In this document: positions 41,304-53,326 of the stretch, piece by piece | How the letters are laid out: every line of letters starts with the position of its first letter | Position numbering within the stretch: position 1 is the first letter of the stretch | Assembly (NCBI GenBank): GCA_947471745.1 | Contig: CANJKZ010000922.1 | Location: 3,719,001-3,783,000 of the forward strand | Origin: Closterium sp. Naga37s-1 | Lineage: Eukaryota; Streptophyta; Zygnematophyceae; Desmidiales; Closteriaceae | Length of the DNA stretch: 64,000 nucleotides | Reading direction: 5' to 3' | Position numbers and translations under genes: made by a program | Notes under the pieces: model-generated | The model's database searches: none | Told to the model about the DNA's origin: nothing | What the model saw: only the letters and a program-made list of their open reading frames with translations

Positions 41304-42268
41304 ATGGCTTCGCTTCAAGTTCTAGCGTTTGATCATGAGGGCAGACCGATTCAGTTTGACACGTGGCTTGATGATCTGCAAATGTACCTACTGAGCGATT
41401 CTAAGGACAGTGTTTCGCTGTTTGACCTAGCGTCAGGCGCTGCTACTGCCCCTCCCGCCACAGCTGACAGTGCGACTCGCTCACAGTGGCTTACTCGCGA
41501 CGCTGCTGCCTGCTTAGCCATTCGCAACCACCTGCCGTTAGCTGAATGCGCTCACTTCGGACAGCACAGGCACTGTACGTCGCAGTCGTAGCTCGCTACT
41601 CCTCGCCTGCCACTGCTGCTCTAGGCCGACTGCTGCTGCCCTACCTGTTCCCCGAGCTGTCAGCTTTTGCCACAGTAGAGGACCTGGTTTCCCACCTGCG
41701 CACTAGCGTCGCTTGCTACCGCGCTACCGTCCCTGCTGAGTTCCTTGACAGGAACCAGCCCCCGCTCTGTCAAGGACCACTTTCTCTCCCTTGACCCCAC
41801 CTCCCTCACTGTTGACCTCCTCGAGCAGCATCTCCTCGCAGCTGAGACTAGTGCAGTTGCTGTAGGTGCTGCTCGTGGCACTCCACGCCCGCCCTTCTTT
41901 GAGGGGTGCTCCCCCTCCCCCCTTGCCCCCTCCTACGCCTCTGCTGCTGCTGCAGACGTCTCTGTTGCTGAGGACGTCGGGGCTGCTTCTGCTAGTGCGA
42001 AGCGCTGCAGCAGCAAGGGCAAGGGTGGAAGGGGTGGTGGAGGTGGCAGCAGTGGTGGTGGAGGTGGCAGCGGGAGTGGTGGTGGGGGCAGCAGTGGAGG
42101 TAGTGGAGGCAGTGGAGGTGGTGGGGGCGGTGGGACTGGTGGCGGGAGTGGGGGCTCTGGTGGCGGCGGCAGAGGCAGCGGTGGGAGTGGCGGCAGTGGA
42201 GGCGGTGGGACTGGTGGCGGTAGGCCTGGACCTAGGCATGGAGGCCCTGGTGGTGGCCAGCAGCCGCT
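41304..42268 (+). pseudogene. Copia H gag remnant
   Basis: MASLQVLAFDHEGRPIQFD begins the gag. A short deletion near 41570 (HRHCTSQS in place of HRTAQALYDA) shifts the frame, and the MYITL-type segment is deleted near 41765. The poly-glycine tract and GPGGGQQPL follow, then a stop in host sequence. Non-functional. Confidence 0.83.
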
Positions 42269-42299
42269 ATAGTGGCATCTGATGCCATGCCACAACCAT

Positions 42300-42643
42300 G
42301 GAAATGCCGCGAATAGTGGCATCTGATGGGATGGCTCTGAGGGCCGCGTCAAGACCGCCTGGGAACAGGGTGGGGAGAGGGTGGGGCTGAGGGGAGAGGG
42401 CGGAAGGGACATGGAGCAGGGGACGGAGGAGGAGCACTTGGAATGCCGCGTGCAGCGGCATTTGATAGGATGGCTGTAGGGCAGTGCCACTAGGAGGATG
42501 CATTGGAGGAGGAGGGGAAGGGAAGGGTTGGGTAAGTGGGAATGCTGCGTGTGGCGGCATCTTATAGGATAGGTGTGGTGCGTACGTGGGTTGGGTTGAT
42601 AGGATGGACACAAGGAGGAGGGCTGCATCAAGTCCGCCTAGTG
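42300..42643 (-). pseudogene. SBP2-like copy 3, three delta blocks
   Basis: Minus strand: GGLDAALLLVSILS with a split continuation DAATRSIP (42643-42538); a central partial block at 42495-42439; and GGLDAALRAIPSDATIRGIS (42360-42300). The consensus is GGLDAALxSILSDAATRSIP. They lie just below module X copy 3, in the same orientation as the other copies. Copia H was joined at 42268. Confidence 0.6.
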
Positions 42644-42719
42644 AGAGGGCGGAGGGGAGGGTGGGAGGGTTGGATAGGGGTAATTGGAATGTTGAGGGTT
42701 GCATGCATGCACACTAGGA

Positions 42720-43960
42720 GGCGCAGAGGTGGTGGCGCCGGTGCTGGCACTGGTGGCAGCGGAGAGGGAATGATCTAGGCGGGGCGCAACTGGCGTAAGT
42801 TTCCACCGCCTATTCACGCCGCCGATACCACCGCCGCCACCGCCGCCGCTTCAGCCTTTGCTGTTCGCAGCGGCGTTTCTTCTTCTGACAGCCCCACTGG
42901 CGCGCGAGTGCTTGCCCCACGCGACATTGTCCCTCTGCTGTCGCGGCTCTCCGCCATCGCAAATTGGAATGAATCGCTCTCGCAGTCCACAGTCCCTCAC
43001 TCGCCATCTACTGTCCCTCGCTCATCGCCTACTATCACTCTCGCCGTCTACTGTCCCTCGCTCATCGCCTACCATCACTCTCGCCGTCTACTGTCCCTCG
43101 CTCATCGCCTACCATCACTCTCGCCGTCTACTGTCCCTCGCTCATCGCCTACCATCACTCTTGCCGTCTACTGTCCCTCGCTCATCGCCTACCATCACTC
43201 TCGCTGTCTACTGTCCCTCGCTGGTCGTCTACTGTCTACTTTTTCTCCGTCGATTGTCGCTACGTCGCCGTTCGTCGCTGACTCGTCGCCCTGTATGTCG
43301 TTTTGATGCGACCGCTATCGACCACTCTCTGACGCTCCTGAATGTGACGTGACTCCTGCAACTCCAGCCTAGCTGGCGGCCCATGTTTGGCCAAATGGAT
43401 GAGATTCGTTATGAGTGGGCGTGTTACACAAATGAACTGAAATGCACGAAAATATGAAAGCTGAAAAACGCTACTGAATGCCCAATGAATGTTTAAAACG
43501 AGATTATACAAGGGACGTCGGGGTAACGAGGTTCGGAAGTGTGCCGAAAGGTGCGGTGGCGAATCCATAGTGGTTTGGAGGGAGACTGTAGGCCGAACCA
43601 GCCGACGCGAGTGCTTCGAAAAAATACTCTCTAATATAACCTCACGGCAGCGAATTGCATCTCCTTACAATAACTAAATAAAAGCCAATCTCGAGATATA
43701 TTAAAAAAAACACACAAATTCAATTCTCTACAAATGCTACTAGGTCATTTGCTAAGTTCAAACATTGTCGGTAATTGTTCATGCGCTACAACGCGTAAAA
43801 AGTTAGTTAGCGCAGGGCAGGAAATTTACATATACCTTATGCCTATTACACTGTATAAGGGGCACACAACACAACCCAAAGTTCCACTTTTAGGGTATTG
43901 GAAATTCTCCCTTGTGGCGGACGCGGACCTCCGCATTTGACTGCAGTAAGTCTGGCCTGA
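42720..43960 (-). repeat. Module X, copy 3, with a 40-bp minisatellite
   Basis: Minus-strand NVAWGKHSRA (42900-42930) and GVNRRWKLTPVAPRLDHS (42766-42819) match copies 1 and 2. The noncoding part (ATGAACTGAAATGCACGAAAATATG, CCGACGCGAGTGCTTCG) matches copy 1 at 17100-17340. At 42996-43230 a 40-bp unit (CATCGCCTACCATCACTC ...) repeats about five times, absent from the other copies. Confidence 0.5.
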
Positions 43961-44289
43961 AGCATGTCTGGCCTGAAGCATGACTGTTTGGACCTTTTCC
44001 TGCACCATGATGCTTTTCCTGCATGCAGCATGGCAGAGGCAACTGTGGGAGTGAGATGGTGGTGGGAGTGGGACGGTGGTGGCCCCTGCAATTTATTTCC
44101 AGCACTCATGCACTAACTGCGTCCTTCTCCGGCCCCTCCGACCCTTCCGCCTCACATCTCCTCTGTTCTGCAGACCGTACCTGTCTGCTTCATTTCCATT
44201 CATCTGCATTCACCTCGCCCAGTGAGATGGCCCCTTCATTTCCATTCATCTGCATTCACCTCGCCCAGTGAGGTGGTGGGAGTGGGACG
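43961..44289. other. Spacer with a 46-bp duplication, no gene
   Basis: GAGATGGTGGTGGGAGTGGGACGGTGGTGGCCCC microsatellite-like sequence, then a tandemly repeated unit carrying CATTCATCTGCATTCACC (about 44190-44275). The text CCCCTGCAATTTATTTCCAG recurs as CCCCTGCAATTTCTTTCCAG after the hAT element at about 52745, so units repeat across the insertion. Confidence 0.45.
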
Positions 44290-44395
44290 CAGGGCTGATT
44301 TTATCAGGGTAATTACCCTGATTTCAGGGTGATTTCAGACTTGTCACATTCTGGTCCCCTGTAATTTCAGGTTTATCGTCTTATGAACACTGATC

Positions 44396-44521
44396 TGTGA
44401 AAATGAACGAGGAATGAAATGACTAAGGGAAAGTTGGGTACAAGTACAAACCCTAGAAAGCTGTACCCCATATGTGCTACCCCACTATAGCCTACAGCAG
44501 CTAAGTCATATAAATCTGACA
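44396..44521 (-). repeat. 3' LTR of copia B2 (126 bp)
   Basis: Plus strand TGTGAAAATGAACG ... TAAATCTGACA. The inner side is CACCCCCATAGG, the complement of the GGGGGTG tract. Confidence 0.95.
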
Positions 44522-44728
44522 CACCCCCATAGGCAAAGTGGGGGAGGACAAGGGGTCACAAGACCAGTCAAGTAAAGCAAAGCAAGCTCAGGGTGGATCA
44601 CAACGTCACCACACATTCCGAGCACAAGTTCAAGGCCACAAGGCCAGTTCACATGCAGGATTACATATATATATAAGGCTAAACAAGCAAGAGCAGGTGT
44701 ATATATATATGTAACAGTACAAACAAGG

Positions 44729-47700
44729 TCAAGGGGTGAGCAAGTGAGGCAAGGTAGGCACAAGACCCAGCTGAGTACAGAAGCGCTGATGATCACAAGG
44801 CGCAAGTGCCTTGGTGAAGATATCAGCAGTGTTGGCCTGAGAGGCCACGTACGCAAGGCGTAGCTGACCACGCTGCTGTAGCTCACGAGCAAGGAAGTAG
44901 CGAAGAGCAATGTGCTTCGTTCTGTGCTCCAGTCTCTGCTCCCGACACAAGGCCAGCATGGCCTTGTTGTCTACGTACAGCACTGGAGGAGAACGAGGCG
45001 GCTCTCCGAGGTCAGTCAGCAGGTAGGTGAGCCAGCGAAGCTCCTGTGCAGCCATGGCCCCTGCGTAGATCTCAGCCTCACAACTGGAGCCGAGAACAGA
45101 AGACGAGCGGGTAGCCCGCCACGAGACAGAGCCGGAACCAAGGCTGAAGGTGTAACCCTGTGACGACCGCTGCGTAGCCTGGTCGTCAGCCCAAGAAGCG
45201 TCTGCGTGCCCAGTGAGGACCACTGGACTCTGCCCTCCAAGCACAAGCCCCATGCCCGACGTACTGCACAAGTAGCGCAACACCCTCTTCGCTGCAGCCA
45301 TGTGCTCCGGTCTGTGTCTCCCAGGAGCAACATAGCGTGCGAGAATGCTAAGAGGGTATGCAAGGTCAGGTCGTGTGCAGGTCATCAGGTACATGAGGCA
45401 GCCAACAAGCTCTGGGTACGGGCCACTCGACTCTACGGACTCATCCGAAGGCAGAGCTGAGAGCGAGTGGCGAGTAGGCAGAGGAGTGGCCTGAGGCGAG
45501 GAGTACGTGAAGCCGAAGCGCTGAAGGACCTGCTGCACCATGTGTGACTGAGTCAGGGTAATGGTGCGGCGTGCTCTGTCCCGGGTGATCTGCAAGCCAA
45601 GGTAGCTGCGCAGTTCACCCAGGTCTGTGCACGTGTGTCTCTTCTGCAGCTCGGACTTCACGTGGGCGAGTCCAGCAGTGTGAGCTGTGGCAAAGACCAA
45701 GTCGTCGACGTACACGAGGATGTAGAATGGCGGCAAAGAAGTGTCGGTGCGCAGAAACAGCGACGGGTCGGCAGTAGAGGGAGCAAACCCAAGAGCCGCA
45801 AGCGTAGTCCTCAGTGTGTCGTGCCACTCACGCGGTGCCTGGCGGAGACCGTAGACTGGCCGCCGGAGGCTCCACTGGGTGCCAGGAGGAAAAGTCCCAG
45901 TGAAGCAAAGTGGGCGGCGCAGCCAGATCTCCTCGTGCAGGCTGCCCTGCAAGAAAGCAGTGCTGAAGTCAAGAGAGTGTAGCTCGTAGTCACGGTGAGC
46001 AGCTATGTGCAGCAGTACCCGAAGAGTGGTCATCTTCGGGGTGGGAGAGAAGGTCTGAAAGTAGTCAACTCCCTGCCGCTGACTGAAGCCACGAGCCACG
46101 TAACGCGCCCTGAAGACAGGCGGAGAACCCGGCGGCCGCTTCACCCTGAAAATCCACATGCCACTGACGATGTTCGCCCCAGGCGGGGGAACCTCGTCAA
46201 CGTAGGTGCCTGTGGACTTCCAGGAAGCCATCTCTGCGTCCATAGCTGCCTGCCACTGAGAGGAGTAGGGACCCTGTATCGCCTCCGCGTAAGAGCGCGG
46301 AGTCGGGATGTCAAGTGCATCCGGGTCTCCCTCAGGGGTAAGCAGTACGGACACGAGATGAGGTGAAGCAGCAGCCAAACACTGGAACTCCTCCTGTCTG
46401 TCCTCAAGGACGTCCGTGCCAAGGGCACACTCACCCCCGACGGACGGAGGACAGACAGACTCAGACCTAGCAACAAGACTAGCAGCGTAGTCTAGACGAC
46501 AGCGAGCAGCAAAGTCGACGAGCTCAGAAACTAGGGCAGACGCAGCAGTGGACTCAAAGGAAGGGTCAGTGACAACAGTAGCAAGGAGACGCGTGACAGT
46601 CGGACTGGCAGCACGAAGGGAGTCCGACTCCGGGTCAGCAAGAGCAGAAAGAGAAAACTCAGGAGGAGAAGGCAAAGGGGCACGCAGAGGAGCAGTGGAC
46701 GGACGGAGAGACATCCGGTGCGTGCCGGGCACAGGGGGAGGACGCTGACGCGAACCACGACCACTAGCGCGAGCAGCACGGACAGGCGACGCAGGACGAG
46801 AAGCAGGCTCACGACGCTCAGCAAGACCTCCAGTAGGACCAGTGTAGGGAGAAGGAGCAGGCAGTGGGGAGGCCGGCTGTAACTGTAACTGTGACGGGAC
46901 AGGCTGTGGACACTCTAAGGGAGGAGGAGGACCAGTAGAAGGCGGGAGACCAAGAACCTGCTCAAGAAGCGGAACGAAGTACGGCCGAGGCCGCGCAGCG
47001 ACTCCAGACACAGCAGGGACAGCACCAGTACCCCCAGTGGTAGCACCAGCGCCAGCAGCACCTCCAGCTCCAGTACCCCCAGCAGCTCCAGTAGCTCCAG
47101 GACCTCCAGCAGCACCAGTAGCACCCCCAGCAGGACCGCCTCCAGTACCGCCAGCAGTACCCTCAGCGCCAACACCCTCAGCAGCTCCAGCTCCAGTAGT
47201 ACCCGCAGGCCCAGCAGCTCCAGTACTCCCAGTACGAGCACCTCCGAGACCCATGGCACCAGCACCCTCAGCAGCCGAAGAACCTCCTGCTCCAACAGCA
47301 CGCCTCCAGCGCCGGGCAAACCACTCATGCACCTCCTGTGGAGAGAGTGGCTCCCGTCTAGACGGAGCACCCAGAGAACCTCCAGGCCCAGCACCGCCAG
47401 ACGCCACACGAGTAGGCCCAGCTCCCTCAGGCTCCGCACCCCCAGGCTCAGCACCTCCAGGCGTAGCACCCCCAGGCTCAGCACCCCCAGTCGTAGCACC
47501 CCCAGGCTCAGCACCCCCAGACTCAGTACCCCCAGGCTCAGCACCCCCAGTCGTAGCACCCTCAGGCTCAGCACCCCCAGGCTCAGCACCCCCAGGCGTA
47601 GCACCCACACGCTCAGCACCCCCAGAGTCAGCACCCCCAGGCTCAGCACCCCCAGCAGCACCAGAGTCACCAGCGACCTCCACAGGCTCGACTGCGTCTA

Positions 47701-49667
47701 CCTGGGACACACCTGAAGGGGCAGGACCCTGAGGGGGAAGGGGGTCTACCAGGGGGGGACCTGGCACAAGGAAGAGCGGAGGCGGGGGGAGGGACGGAGT
47801 GCGGTAGGGGAAGAGACGGTAGTAGGGGACCGACTCGTCAAACGTGACGTCCTGGGAGGACAGAACACGGCGAGAGGTGGGGTGGTAGAACTGCCACCCT
47901 GGCGCGTCAGGGGGGAAGCCAAGGAAGACGCAGGGAGCAGCACGAGGGGACAGCTTGTCCGCAGACAAGTCGCGGACAAACGCCCGAGATCCCCAGACAC
48001 GGAACGCAGACGCATCGCCAACCTTCCCCGTCCACAGCAAAGCTGGGGAGGTCTCCAGCATGGAGACCCTGGGCTGAAGGTTGATCTGATGCGCCGCGTA
48101 CCGAACCGCAAACGGCCACAGAAAATGGGGGGCAGCCGCATGCATCATGGACGTACGGGCGACGTCCATGACCATGCCAATGCGGCGCTCAGCAATCCCA
48201 TTTTGCTGTGGAGAGTCCGGAAGCGTGAAGGTCTGGCGGATGCCTCGTGCACGAGAGTAGGCTCGCAGAAGGCCAGAGGAGAACTCTCCGCCTCTGTCAG
48301 AGTGCAGACGCAGAACAGGAAAGTCCGAGCCGAAACTCTCTCTGAGCTGGAGACGAGCTGCGCGGATCCAGTCGATCAACACCTCAGTGACATCACCCTT
48401 GCTGCGCAAGGGGAAGACTGTGGTGTAACGCGAGTAGTCGTCAACCACCAGCAGGAAGTAGCGCTCGTGACCCTGTCCACGGACGCGGGCCGGGCCCCAC
48501 ACGTCCATGTGAAGCGTCTGCAGCGGGGCCTCTGTCGGAGGAAACTGGGAGGAGTGAGGGGCAGCACGCTGCCGCCCCTCAACACAGGGGACGCAGGTAG
48601 GGGCAGGCCCCGGAGGAAGGGGAGGGAGGGACCGGGGAAGACCAGAGACAAGGACACGGGAGGCCATGCCTCGGAGACGAGGCAGGGAGGGGTGACCAAG
48701 GCGGTGGTGCCAGAGGAGAGTCTCGTGAGACAGGAGGCGACACGAGCAGGGGGCAGACTCAGGACCAGACCTGGACGCTGCAGCAAAGACCTGACCCGAC
48801 GCAGCTGCCTGACCAGACGCAGTGACTGGAGGAGACTCAGTGGTCAGTGTGTACAGGCTCGACCCCGGCCGACGTGTAAACGTGGCCAAGTGTCGGCCCG
48901 TCCGAGCGTCCGTGCAGTGGGTCACACGCTGGCTCGCAGGAGTGAACTGGTGAACCCCCGCATCCTGTAGGTCAGCACCACTCACCAAGTTCGTAGAGAA
49001 CGAGGGGAGGTAAAGACCAGACAGGGTGCCAGAGGGGGCCGCCGGACACGGGAGGACAGTGGAGAAGTGAGCAAGGACAGGACCCCCAGAGGGGTCTGCC
49101 AGAGAGACTGCAACTGGCCGACCAAGCGGCGTGAGTGTGGTGCGGTCTCGAAAGAAGCAGCGAGAAGCCCCCGAGTCAAGAGTGAAGGTGTGGGAGGCCG
49201 GAGCCGACGCAGTACCTGAGAGAGCAAACTCACCAGCACCTGAGGAAGCAGACGCACTGGCACCTAGAGCAGCAGCCTCGCTAGCACCTAGAGCAGCAGC
49301 CTCACCAGTACCTAGAGCAGCAGTCCCAATGCCCGGGTCGGGCGGAAAACACCCGTAACAGTCACCCTCATCACTAATAGTCACAGCATACATGGCAGCA
49401 AGAATAGCATCAAAGTCAAGGTCAAAGATAGCTACTCCCGCCCTAGACAGCTCGCCCCAGCGAGGGATCTCAGTGGCCTCAGGGAACTGGTGACGCCAAG
49501 CGTCTGTCAGGCGGCCAAAGCAGCGCTGGGTGGAGTGCGCACCCCCGCACGGCTCACCCGCACGGTCGCCGGTGCGTAGGACGTAGGTGCACGGACCAGT
49601 ACCCCCACCCCGCTGGCGTGCAGCGTACCACTCACGAAGCTGCTGAGGGGGGGGGATCTCACGAGTG

Positions 49668-49702
<35 letters not shown>

Positions 49703-50725
49703 CTGACCACCACCGGAGCTGACCCTCTGCGCAGCGCCACCCCGACCAGCTCCACCTCCTCCGCCGCCGCCTCCTCCACCGCCGCCACCTCCGCCACCTC
49801 CGCTCCCACCGCCACCGCCGCCGCCGCCTCCGCCTCCACTGCCGCCACCGACGCCCCCACCCCCGCCACCACCCCCACCGCCACCCCCACCCCCTCCGCC
49901 GCCTCCACCGCCCCCGCTAGCTCCTCCAGCGCCCCTGCCCCCCTTGCCCTTGCCAGTGCGGCGTCTCCCGCTAGGGGCAGACGCCGCACCGACCGACTCA
50001 AGACCAACGAGGTCGGCCGCAGCAGCAGAGGCAACAGAGGGCAAGAGAGGAGAGGGGGAGCACCCCTCAAAGACAGGGGCACGAGGGTCACCACGAGAGG
50101 CTCCTACAGCGACTATGCTCTTCTCTGCTGCTAGGAGGCGCTCCTCGAGGAGGTCAACGGTGAGGGTGGTGGGGCAAACAGAGAGAAAGTGGTTCCTGAC
50201 CGGGCGAAGGGTGTCAGGGAGCCGGGTGACTACGTAGTAGAGGGTGATGTACATAGGAGGGGGGTTCTTGGCGCAGAACTCAGGAGGAAGGGCAGCGCGG
50301 TAGCGAGTGTCACTAGTGCGCAGGTGCGTAATGAGGTCAGCGACTGTGGGAAAAGCGGCGAGGTCAGGGAAGAGGTACGGCATGATGAGGCGGCTAAGTG
50401 CAGCAGTGGCAGGGGAAGAGTAGCGTGCAACTACAGCGTCGTACAAGGTCTTAGCACTCTTGTACTGACTAAAGTGTGCACGCTCAGCGGTAGGCAAGTG
50501 GCGGCGCACAGCAAGACGGGCAGCAGCGTCGCGTGTGGCCCACTGTGAGCGAACAGTGGCGTCAGCATCAGCAGCAGGGGCAGAAGAGGCACCAGAAGTG
50601 AGGTCAAAGAGAGAGAGACCGTCTGCCCTGTCGCACTGTAGGAAAAGCTGCAGGTCATCTACCCAGACGTCAAAGTCAATGGCCCGACCCTCAGCGTCAA
50701 AAGCGAGGACACTGGGGGTAGCCAT
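44729..50725 (-). CDS. Copia B2 gag-pol polyprotein (1998 aa)
   Basis: Same architecture as B1: UBN2-like gag, poly-glycine (about 262-335), a longer glutamine run, C-x13-C-x3-H-x4-C (PCTYVLRTG...CGGAHSTQRC), FDLDFDAILAAMYA, protease Asp-Ser-Gly at 517-519, WHHRLGHPS, integrase HMDVWGP, LHSDRGGEF and NGIAERRIG, proline/GGAEP/GAGAAGG linker, RT with YVDD at 1672-1675, and RNase H ending TADIFTKAL and LPHLLTP. It differs from B1 mainly by repeat-number changes in the glutamine, GGAEP and GAGAAGG tracts plus scattered substitutions (AHTAGL after YVDD). No stop or frameshift, so potentially autonomous. Confidence 0.94.
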
Positions 50726-51592
50726 GACAGCAGTAGACTAGCAGCTGGAGCAGTAGGGTAAGGGCAGCGCAGTGGTAGAGGTGCCGCTCTTACCGGACAG
50801 GGCGGCTCGGGCGGCTCGGCAGCTCGGCGGCTCGGCAGCAACTGCAGCTCGGCGGCTCGGCGACTCGGCGGCTCGGGCGGCTCGGGCGGCTCGGCGGCAC
50901 GGCGGCTCGGCAGCAACTGGAGCTCGGCGGCTCGGCGACTCGGCGGCTCGGGCGGCTCAGGTGGCTCGGCGGCTCGGGCGGCTCGGGTGGCTCGGGCGGC
51001 TCGGCAGCAGCGGCGGCTCGGTAGATCGGCGGCTCAGCGGCGCCGGCGGCTCGGTGGTGACGGCGGGGCCGCGTGGGGACGGCGGCGGGGCCGGGTGGGG
51101 CGGCGACGAGGCCGCTGAGGGCGGCGGCGGGGCCACGAAGGGTGGCGACCGGCGCCTTAAGGGTGGGGCCGCGGGGTCGCAAGGGTGGGGCGACGGGGCC
51201 AGCAGAGGCGGCGCCGGGGCCGGGAAGGGCGGCGCCGGGGCCGAGAAGGGCGGCGCCGGGGCCGGGAAGGGTGGCGCCGGGGCCGCAAGGGTAGGCGACG
51301 GGGCCGCGAGGGCGGCGTGGAGGGGTCGCGAGGGCGGCTCGAGGAGGCCGCGAGGGCGGCGCGAAAGGGCCGCGAGGGCGGCGCGAAAGGGCCGCGAGGG
51401 CGGCGCGACGCGACGGGACCGCGAGGGCGGCGCGACGGGGTCGCAAGGGCGACGCGACGGGGCCACTAGGGAGGCGCGACGCGACGGGGCCGCTGAGGCG
51501 GCGCGACGGGGTCGTAAGGGCGGCGCGACGGGGCCGTGAGAGGGGAGCGCGACTCGGGCAGAGGCTGAGCGCGCTCCGGGCAGGAAAAAAAA
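50726..51592 (-). repeat. GC-rich leader of copia B2
   Basis: Degenerate CGAGCCGCC and GGCGGCGCGACGGGG repeats, the counterpart of 1780-2670. Long frames on both strands are repeat artefacts. Confidence 0.65.
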
Positions 51593-51593
51593 G

Positions 51594-51641
51594 TTGGTGG
51601 GCCCTAGGAACAGTTCCCACAGGGGAACCTGCTCTGTACCA
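51594..51641 (-). promoter_or_regulatory. PBS, conserved hairpin and GGGCCCACC box of B2
   Basis: Minus strand from 51641: TGGTACAGAGCAGG, hairpin GTTCCC (51628-51623) and GGGAAC (51618-51613) with a 4-nt loop, then GGGCCCACCAAC (51604-51593). Confidence 0.7.
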
Positions 51642-51767
51642 TGTGAAAATGAACGAGGAATGAAATGACTAAGGGAAAGTTGGGTACAAGTACAAACCCT
51701 AGAAAGCTGTACCCCATATGTGCTACCCCACTATAGCCTACAGCAGCTAAGTCATATAAATCTGACA
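51642..51767 (-). repeat. 5' LTR of copia B2 (126 bp)
   Basis: Identical in my reading to 44396-44521; followed by TGATC and hAT interior sequence. Confidence 0.95.
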
Positions 51768-52737
51768 TGATCTTGTCAGAGTAGTACTTTAGCGAACCCT
51801 GGAATTTTGTATACACTCACAGAGTAGTGTTCTTAAGGACCCTGTCCATACAGAGTATGCGTCTTGTTGACCCTGAATGCAGCGTTATCGGGACGAAGCT
51901 TCCAGGAACCTTCGTCTCGATAACCCCCATGTGTGTAATCATGATTACGCTTGCACCCATCTCAGGGACTCCATGAGCGCTATCCAGGTTATCGCAGTAC
52001 ACTACGTTTCTGTTAGAATGACTAAAAATTCAGTTTCTGATTTCTGCTGGCTGTAAACTTAAACCGAGAAACAAATCGCGATCTGACGGATCGCAAAGTG
52101 ATTCGGCAGGAGATTAAAAAAAAACCATCCGTAGTGAAACACCGTATCGCCATGTGACTGATAATTTATAGTCATCAGCTGTTTTTCGTTAACTTTTGAG
52201 AAAAAAACATGTGTAAATTATAATAATTGTGAAACTAAACGAGACACTAATATTGAAAAACGTCTCCCCCCACCAAAACCAGGTCGAGTCTCGACACCCC
52301 TCCCATGAGCAGTCCGTTCCCCCATTTCCTCCCCCCCTTCTCCCCCTTTTGTGCGGACGACCCGCGGTCACGAAATAGCCCCCACCCACCCCCCTCACTT
52401 GCTCCCTCCCCCTTTGCACACCCCTCGCTCTCGCCCCTGCGCCCCTAGGAGATCCTCCCACGCCACATGCACTCCCTCCAGCCAATCCGCCAATCCAGCT
52501 AGATTTCTCGCGTCAAACACGTCACTGTTTTTCTCGCCAAACTAGAAAGAAGAAAAAAATCAACCCTGATTTCAATTCGCCAACCCTGACAGCCCAGACT
52601 TACGATTTCGTGAACCCTGAACATCGCAAGAAGGCTCAGGCTTGGCGTTTTGCGGAAAATGTGCCTTCAGGGTAAATCTCTTTTTGGGGGATTGAAAACA
52701 GGGTACCCATATTTGAATCGTCAGCCCTGGTGGGACG

Positions 52738-53138
52738 GTGGTGACCCCTGCAATTTCTTTCCAGCACTCATCTCCCTACATCTGCATTCACCTCGCCCAG
52801 GATGGGTGGGGATGTGCTGCCCCTATCTGTCACTATCATTCCCCCATCCATTTACCCCCACGAAATCCTACGTGTCCGCAAGCGCACCATCAACACTACT
52901 CTGCACTGCATAACTGTGCATTGAGCTACTGCAGGCAGCTACTGCAGGCAGCTACTGCACTGCATAACTGTACACCTGTATTCATAAAAGCCGCATGCAT
53001 CAATAGCTGGCCCCATCAAGAACACTCGGAGCCAATTTTTTAGACGCCTCAGAGATCGGGTTTTGAGATGCCTGCATTTCTAAGAAGTGAACGCACCTTT
53101 GGTTGGACCCATCAAGAACGCTCTGAGCCTGTTGGGGC
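52738..53138. other. Host-like spacer, no gene recognised
   Basis: Continues the unit broken at 44289. Contains a short GCAGCTACTGCAG repeat near 52925-52960. Nothing codes recognisably. Confidence 0.4.
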
Positions 53139-53270
53139 CCATCACTCGTGCCCATCACTCGTGCCCATCACTCGTGCCCATCACTCGTGCCCATCACTCG
53201 TGCCCATCACTCGTGCCCATCACTCGTGCCCATCACTCGTGCCCATCACTCGTGCCCATCACTCGTGCCC
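53139..53270. repeat. 13-bp minisatellite, 10 copies
   Basis: CCATCACTCGTGC repeated ten times without interruption. Confidence 0.92.
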
Positions 53271-53326
53271 ATCAAGACCGTGTGAGGGCCGTGAGGGCCG
53301 TGTCAAGACCGCCGGGGGAACGGTGG

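Larger units (their letters stand above)
39831..42268 (+). mobile_element. Ty1/copia retrotransposon H, 5' part only
   Basis: LTR 39831-39962, PBS TGGTTTCAGAGCAGG, hairpin GGTCC/GGACC (39976-39991), GGGCCCACCAC (39999-40009), leader to 41303, and gag to 42268. It is cut within the poly-glycine/GQQ region and continues as host sequence (SBP2-like copy 3). The 3' LTR is missing. The left flank is copia G linker sequence ending CCAGT. Confidence 0.87.
44396..51767 (-). mobile_element. Ty1/copia retrotransposon B2, full length and apparently intact
   Basis: Minus-strand element with 126-bp LTRs (44396-44521 and 51642-51767) that I read as identical, and TSD TGATC (44391-44395 and 51768-51772). 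PBS TGGTACAGAGCAGG, hairpin, GGGCCCACC box, GC-rich leader and one 1998-codon gag-pol. Very close in protein sequence to B1 but with a differing LTR (ends TTTTCACA rather than TTTCTCA), so a sister subfamily. Signs of recent activity. Confidence 0.95.
44290..52729. mobile_element. hAT-like DNA transposon (about 1.06 kb) split by copia B2
   Basis: Ends CAGGGCTGA ... TCAGCCCTG are inverted repeats, flanked by the 8-bp duplication GTGGGACG (44282-44289 and 52730-52737). CAGGG termini with 8-bp duplications are typical of hAT elements. Subtracting B2 and its TSD leaves about 1063 bp with no transposase, so it is non-autonomous. The interior (44290-44395 and 51773-52729) is AT-rich with CCCTGA motifs. 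Confidence 0.75.

Noticed and set aside
49700-49930. Glycine-rich segment of B2 gag as a separate host glycine-rich protein
   Set aside because: It lies in the middle of a single continuous gag-pol frame flanked by conserved gag motifs.
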